From contig NZ_FPAC01000002.1 of NCBI RefSeq assembly GCF_900116105.1, positions 310,001 to 374,000 on the forward strand: DNA of 64,000 bases. Reading direction: 5' to 3'. This document shows positions 59,731 through 64,000 of this stretch, piece after piece. Under the pieces are notes generated by a model. It was not told where the DNA came from, ran no database searches, and saw only the letters and a program-made list of their open reading frames with translations. The stretch's first letter is position 1. Every line of letters begins with the position of its first letter. Both the position numbers and the translations under genes were made by a program. The DNA comes from Paenibacillus sp. 453mf (lineage in GTDB: Bacteria; Bacillota; Bacilli; Paenibacillales; Paenibacillaceae).

Positions 59731-62439
59731 TTATTTCATCAGCTGACGAAGCACAGTTTGCAGAATACCGCCATTGCGGTAGTAATCTACGTCAACCATA
59801 CTGTCAAGACGCGCGATAACAGGGAACTCAAATGTAGTACCGTCCTCGCGTGTTGCAGTTACAGTCAATTCTTGACCTGGAGTCACCTCATTGGAGAGAC
59901 CGACGATATCAAACGTTTCGCGGCCGTTCAGTCCAAGGCTGGACCAGCCATAACCTTCTTTGAACTGAAGCGGGAGCACGCCCATACCTACCAGGTTACT
60001 GCGGTGAATCCGCTCAAAGCTCTCAGCGATAACGGCTTTGACGCCAAGGAGAAGCGTACCTTTGGCTGCCCAGTCACGGGAGCTTCCTGTACCATACTCT
60101 TTACCAGCCAGTACGATGAGGTTTCTACCTTTCTCCTGATACTTCATGGAAGCATCGTAGATGGACATGACTTCATCGGTAGGGAGGTATTTCGTAACCC
60201 CGCCTTCCGTGCCTGGTGCCACTTGGTTACGAATACGGATGTTCGCAAAGGTACCACGCATCATAACTTCATGGTTACCGCGGCGAGAGCCGTAGGAGTT
60301 GAAATCCTTGCGTTCTACACCATGCTCTTTGAGGTACAGACCAGCCGGGCTGGTTGGCGAAATATTACCTGCAGGCGAGATATGGTCTGTCGTTACAGAA
60401 TCGCCCAGCAATGCAAGCACGCGTGCATCACGAATGTTCTGGATGTCGTTCAGATCGCCTTCAAGGCCTTCAAAGAACGGTGGATTCTGGATGTAGGTGG
60501 AATTCTCATCCCATTCATACAGCTCGCCTTCCGGAACATCAATCGCATTCCAACGTTCGTTAGCAGTGAAGACGTTCGCGTATTTATTGCGGAACATATC
60601 TGCGTTAAGCGAGGTATTGATCGCTTCTTGAATCTCTGCAGAAGTCGGCCAGATATCCTTGAGATATACAGGCTGATTGCTCTGATCGTAGCCGATCGGA
60701 TCGTTCTGCAGATCGATGTTCACCGTACCAGCCAGTGCGTAAGCAACAACAAGCGGCGGAGAAGCCAGATAGTTTGCTTTGACCTGGGCATGGACACGGC
60801 CTTCAAAGTTACGGTTACCCGATAGTACTGCTGCAACGGTCAAATCATTGTCAGCAATCGCCTGGCTTACTTCATCTGGAAGTGGGCCGGAGTTACCGAT
60901 ACAGGTTGCGCAACCGTAGCCTGCAACGTTGAAGCCCAGCTTCTCCAGCGGATCAAGCAGATTTGCCTTGGTCAGGTACTCTGTAACAACGAGAGAACCT
61001 GGAGTCAGCGAGGTCTTAACATAACCAGGCTTGGTCAGTCCGCGTTCTACCGCTTTCTTCGCAAGAAGTCCAGCGCCGACCATAACGCTTGGGTTGGAAG
61101 TGTTCGTACAGCTCGTAATTGCAGCAATAACAACTGAGCCTGGGCTCAGCTCGCTCTTGGAACCGTCAGGATGGGAGACAGGCACCTTCTCTGCGATCTT
61201 CTCATCGCTCAGTCCGTATCCGCCCTTGTCGATTGGTGTGCGGACAATGCCTTCCCAGTTCTCTTTCATATTAGACAGCTCAATCCGGTCTTGAGGACGT
61301 TTAGGTCCTGCAAGGCTCGGTACAACCGAGGCCAGATCAAGTTCAATGGTATCTGTAAAGACAGGATCTTCCGTATGGTTCGTACGGAACATGCCTTGAG
61401 ATTTGTAATATGCTTCTACCAGCTCAATTTGCTCTTCAGAACGACCTGTATTACGCAGGTAGTTCAGCGTCTCCTGATCGACAGGGAAGAAGCCTACCGT
61501 TGCGCCATATTCAGGAGCCATATTAGCTACTGTCGCACGATCAGCCAAGCTGATGTTGGACAGACCAGGACCATAGAATTCAACGAACTTACCGACAACG
61601 CCCTTCTTACGAAGCATTTCGGTAACCGTCAGGGCAAGGTCAGTTGCCGTAGAACCTTCTGCAAGACTGCCTGTCAGCTTGAAGCCGATAACCTCAGGCG
61701 TTACGAAGTAGAGAGGTTGTCCTAGCATTCCGGCTTCTGCCTCGATACCGCCGACACCCCAGCCCACAACGCCGAGACCGTTGATCATCGTTGTATGGGA
61801 GTCCGTACCCACCAGAGAGTCCGGGAATACAACCGTTTCACCGTCGATCTCTTTGGTAGTGGCTACGGAAGCGAGATATTCAAGGTTAACCTGGTGAACA
61901 ATCCCTGTAGAAGGAGGAACTGCACGGAAATTGTCAAAAGCGGTCTGTGCCCAGCGAAGGAAGCGATAACGCTCTTCATTGCGCTCAAATTCCACTTTAA
62001 TGTTATAGTCTAGTGCGCTGTTCGTCCCGAATGCATCGACCATTACGGAGTGGTCAATGACGAGATCGACAGGAACGAGTGGATTGATCTTCTTCGGATC
62101 GCCGCCGGCTTTCTTCACCGTATCGCGCATGGCGGCAAGGTCAACGACCACTGGAACGCCAGTAAAGTCCTGCAGTACGATACGTGCAGGAATAAAAGGA
62201 ATTTCTTTATTGTTATCTTTGCCTTCTGCCCAGCCTGTAAGCTGGCTTACATGATCTTCGGTAATGGCGCGTCCGTCGAACTGACGGATGGCTGCTTCGA
62301 GGAGCACCTTAATGGAGAAAGGCAGCTTGGAAATGTCGCCGCGTCCTTGCTCCTCAAGAGTTTTGAGGCTGTAATAGCGGTACGTTTTGCCTCCGACTTC
62401 AAGCGAGCTTGCAGCAGAGAAATGATTCTGTTGAGACAT
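59731..62439 (-). CDS. acnA: Aconitate hydratase A
   Basis: A 902-residue 4Fe-4S TCA-cycle enzyme that isomerises citrate to isocitrate and, without its cluster, can bind RNA in many bacteria. Cluster ligands are in [14 protein letters not shown] near residue 440 and [13 protein letters not shown] near 506. [18 protein letters not shown] near 207 and [16 protein letters not shown] near 780 are further family marks. The ATG at 62439 has AAGGAGGT 6 bases upstream; the frame to 62478 has none. The leader contains a nested inverted repeat (62471-62539) downstream of a good sigma-A promoter. Confidence 0.96.
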   Translation of the reverse strand: MSQQNHFSAASSLEVGGKTYRYYSLKTLEEQGRGDISKLPFSIKVLLEAAIRQFDGRAITEDHVSQLTGWAEGKDNNKEIPFIPARIVLQDFTGVPVVVDLAAMRDTVKKAGGDPKKINPLVPVDLVIDHSVMVDAFGTNSALDYNIKVEFERNEERYRFLRWAQTAFDNFRAVPPSTGIVHQVNLEYLASVATTKEIDGETVVFPDSLVGTDSHTTMINGLGVVGWGVGGIEAEAGMLGQPLYFVTPEVIGFKLTGSLAEGSTATDLALTVTEMLRKKGVVGKFVEFYGPGLSNISLADRATVANMAPEYGATVGFFPVDQETLNYLRNTGRSEEQIELVEAYYKSQGMFRTNHTEDPVFTDTIELDLASVVPSLAGPKRPQDRIELSNMKENWEGIVRTPIDKGGYGLSDEKIAEKVPVSHPDGSKSELSPGSVVIAAITSCTNTSNPSVMVGAGLLAKKAVERGLTKPGYVKTSLTPGSLVVTEYLTKANLLDPLEKLGFNVAGYGCATCIGNSGPLPDEVSQAIADNDLTVAAVLSGNRNFEGRVHAQVKANYLASPPLVVAYALAGTVNIDLQNDPIGYDQSNQPVYLKDIWPTSAEIQEAINTSLNADMFRNKYANVFTANERWNAIDVPEGELYEWDENSTYIQNPPFFEGLEGDLNDIQNIRDARVLALLGDSVTTDHISPAGNISPTSPAGLYLKEHGVERKDFNSYGSRRGNHEVMMRGTFANIRIRNQVAPGTEGGVTKYLPTDEVMSIYDASMKYQEKGRNLIVLAGKEYGTGSSRDWAAKGTLLLGVKAVIAESFERIHRSNLVGMGVLPLQFKEGYGWSSLGLNGRETFDIVGLSNEVTPGQELTVTATREDGTTFEFPVIARLDSMVDVDYYRNGGILQTVLRQLMK

Positions 62440-62470
62440 GGATGTACCTCCTTGATTAATAGTATTCCAG

Positions 62471-62539
62471 AAGTTCATTTTTTCCGATCAATGTCCATGG
62501 AGTTTCATAGTATGAAACGTAATTTCAAAAAATGAACTT
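62471..62539 (-). promoter_or_regulatory. Nested inverted repeat in the acnA leader
   Basis: Outer arms AAGTTCATTTTTT (62471-62483) and AAAAAATGAACTT (62527-62539) are perfect 13-bp complements. Between them lies a perfect dyad GTTTCATA-G-TATGAAAC (62502-62518). Both lie downstream of the expected transcription start and end about 20 bases before the ribosome site, so they could be repressor sites or an RNA structure. Confidence 0.65.
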
Positions 62540-62547
62540 TTGATTTT

Positions 62548-62576
62548 AGTATACCGTTTTCATCCATTGGCGTAAA
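62548..62576 (-). promoter_or_regulatory. Promoter of acnA
   Basis: Minus strand -35 TTTACG (62571-62576), 17 bases, -10 TATACT (62548-62553). Confidence 0.65.
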
Positions 62577-62618
62577 GTTTTTTTTCTCGTAAAAACGCCT
62601 ATTTTTGCAGGGGAGTGA

Positions 62619-63749
62619 ATGCTTCAGCTCTCTCGGGATAGGCCCCGTACATACCAAGATAAACTTAATCATATAGTGGAAAGAGAATGTAAACATACGA
62701 TCGAGAGGATAGACGGAATGGAAGAAAGGGGACATGGGCCGTTGGAGCGCGAATGGAAGAACATCTTGTATTCTTATGTGAAAGAGTATAATCGGAGCGA
62801 AGTTGATCACAAGGAGCAGGAGCAGTATGTCATTACAGATCTTGCTGTCCTGCTGGAAAGAGGCAAGCGGGCCGCCAAGCTGGATCAGTGGTATCGCGAG
62901 CGTCAGGCCGTACCCCTGCGCTGCGAGACAAGCGCTAAGCTGCTCCGGACACTGTCGGATCGCAAGGGTGAAGCTGTGGTTGATGTACAGCTGTACAGCC
63001 GGTTATTCTACTCCAAGGGGGGGATGACGCACCGGGAGGACCGCATTGAGAAGGAGCGGCTGACCTTCACCAAGGATGGTAATCATTGGGTCGTATCACG
63101 TGTTGTTAGAGATGTGCAGGAGCGAAAGCCCGTCGCTTATGAAACGTTGATCGCAGCAGAGAATGCGAAGCAGGCAGGCATACTGAGAAAGCCTCTGCTG
63201 AATAGAGAAGTGCTGTATCCAGGGATTCCTGCCAGACTGGTTCGATACCGTAGAGAGGATGCGGTAGCTTATGCAGATCAATGGTGGAATTCGGGTAATC
63301 CGGAGTTTGAAGAATTCGAAGTGAATTGCACCAATTATATATCTCAATGTCTCTTTGCAGGGGGAGCGCCGATCAACTATACTGGTAGGAGAGAAACAGG
63401 CTGGTGGTATAAAGGTTACGCTTCCGGAAAAGAGCAATGGAGCTATAGCTGGGCCGTATCTGATAGTTTGAATAATTATCTTACGCGGAATAATAACGGG
63501 CTGACAGCAACACTTGTTGACGGGCCGGAGCAGCTTCAGCTTGGCGATGTTATTTTCTATGATTGGAATGGGGACGGCAGGTATCAGCACAGTACGATTG
63601 TAACGGCTTTTGATGCAGGCGGAATGCCCCTTGTGAATGCGAACACCGTAAGCAGCAGGCATCGTTATTGGGACTACAAGGATTCTTATGCCTGGACAGA
63701 GAACACAACATACCGGTTATTCCACATCGCAGATACTTTTGGAGCCTAA
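62619..63749 (+). CDS. Putative amidase-domain protein (Amidase_6 type)
   Basis: A 376-residue protein. Its C-terminal third (about 215-370) matches the putative amidase domain of Bacillales (PF12671-type): YADQWWNSGNPEFEEFEVNC then TNYISQCLFAGGAP with the likely catalytic Cys near residue 240, WSYSWAVSDSLNNYL near 268, LGDVIFYDWNGDGRYQHST with the His near 325, and ANTVSSRHRYWDYKDSYAW. The N-terminal part is charged and helical. No signal peptide is evident. A second start at ATG 62718 with GAGAGG upstream is possible. It may act on peptidoglycan stems or other amides; the target is unknown. Confidence 0.78.
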   Translation: MLQLSRDRPRTYQDKLNHIVERECKHTIERIDGMEERGHGPLEREWKNILYSYVKEYNRSEVDHKEQEQYVITDLAVLLERGKRAAKLDQWYRERQAVPLRCETSAKLLRTLSDRKGEAVVDVQLYSRLFYSKGGMTHREDRIEKERLTFTKDGNHWVVSRVVRDVQERKPVAYETLIAAENAKQAGILRKPLLNREVLYPGIPARLVRYRREDAVAYADQWWNSGNPEFEEFEVNCTNYISQCLFAGGAPINYTGRRETGWWYKGYASGKEQWSYSWAVSDSLNNYLTRNNNGLTATLVDGPEQLQLGDVIFYDWNGDGRYQHSTIVTAFDAGGMPLVNANTVSSRHRYWDYKDSYAWTENTTYRLFHIADTFGA

Positions 63750-63876
63750 AAAAAGCGTAACGCTCATCCTTAGGATGAATATACTACTGGCATAATTCGG
63801 TAGGCCTTGGCGGATACGATAATCTAAACGATTCTCTACCTTGGACCTGTAACCGTTAAGAAACCGGAGGTAAGTC

Positions 63877-64000
63877 ATGGTACACAGTGAACACAACAAG
63901 ATGACCGTAGGTGTGGTCTATGGAGGTAAGTCAGGAGAGCATGAGGTTTCATTGCAGACCGCATTTGCCGTCATCAGCGCATTTGATTTTGATAAATATG
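63877..64000 (+). CDS. ddl: D-alanine--D-alanine ligase, N-terminal part (cut by window end)
   Basis: The first 41 codons of a ligase that joins two D-alanines for cell-wall synthesis. After a short leader the sequence reads [20 protein letters not shown], the Ddl N-terminal signature with the HEVS substrate motif, then [13 protein letters not shown]. The ATG has CGGAGG 6 bases upstream. The rest lies outside the window. Confidence 0.9.
   Translation, partial: MVHSEHNKMTVGVVYGGKSGEHEVSLQTAFAVISAFDFDKY

Noticed and set aside
60299..62535. Several plus-strand frames opposite aconitase (up to 368 codons in 59719-60825)
   Set aside because: They mirror the aconitase coding sequence; none has family motifs or a ribosome site.

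Overview
The window looks like a chromosomal segment of a spore-forming, low-to-mid GC Bacillales bacterium, most likely Paenibacillus. The evidence is the mix of genes: bacilliredoxin BrxA, YneF (UPF0154), the GcvH-dependent octanoyl transferase LipL, a KinA-type sporulation histidine kinase, a manganese catalase, a CadC-type ArsR repressor with CadA, a GlnR/TnrA box in front of amtB, strong AGGAGG ribosome sites, and frequent GTG/TTG starts. I see no rRNA, tRNA, CRISPR array, prophage or intact insertion sequence. The only mobile DNA recognised is a decayed IS200/IS605-type tnpB element.

Layout. 1-3.5 kb: an NAD(P)-binding reductase under a double dyad operator, then chrA (chromate efflux) and a membrane metallophosphoesterase. 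3.5-11.7 kb: an Lrp/AsnC regulator followed by a complete peptide/glutathione-type ABC importer (binding lipoprotein, two permeases, two ATPases) ending in a cytoplasmic gamma-glutamyltransferase; this reads as one uptake-and-cleavage unit for gamma-glutamyl peptides. 11.9-16.3 kb: copCD, a truncated phosphotransferase, an ArsR regulator, a Gfo/Idh/MocA oxidoreductase and a CarD-family regulator. 16.5-25.3 kb: amtB with a GlnR/TnrA box on its -35, an AI-2E-family transporter, divergent cadC-like/cadA, an aldehyde dehydrogenase and free-methionine-sulfoxide reductase. 25.4-33.2 kb: hydrolase, acetyltransferase, a YkoC-YkoE-YkoD-type ECF vitamin importer, a DHA2 drug exporter. 33.2-46.8 kb: mostly housekeeping (BaiN-like flavoprotein, sensor kinase, a 39-residue protein, brxA, nadE, acpS, mutY, sodA, lepB, queG, yneF, folE, lipL). 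46.8-64 kb: a second, N-terminally extended superoxide dismutase, hydrolase, IclR regulator, TPP riboswitch with thiC, a PPOX-fold protein, manganese catalase, a divergent GAF-PucR regulator versus MFS/M20-amidohydrolase unit, aconitase, an amidase-domain protein and the start of ddl.

Themes. Metal and redox defence recurs (chrA, copCD, cadA, two SODs, Mn catalase, fRMsr, BrxA). Thiamine supply appears twice (the ECF importer and riboswitch-controlled thiC). QueG and FolE lie close together, and both feed queuosine synthesis.

The most unusual items are: (1) a QueG fused in one reading frame to an alkyltransferase-like (MGMT/ATL) domain whose acceptor Cys is His (PHHR) and whose base-flipping Tyr is Ser; (2) a fused ECF ATPase whose first nucleotide-binding domain has lost the catalytic Glu and the H-loop His within a patch of about 70 percent GC; (3) a tnpB relic whose right-end RNA hairpin now sits directly against the lipL ribosome site; (4) a nested inverted repeat filling the aconitase leader; (5) a long amtB leader carrying what looks like a frame-broken small gene. 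Coordinates of starts were chosen by ribosome-site spacing; all family calls are from reading motifs, not from searches.
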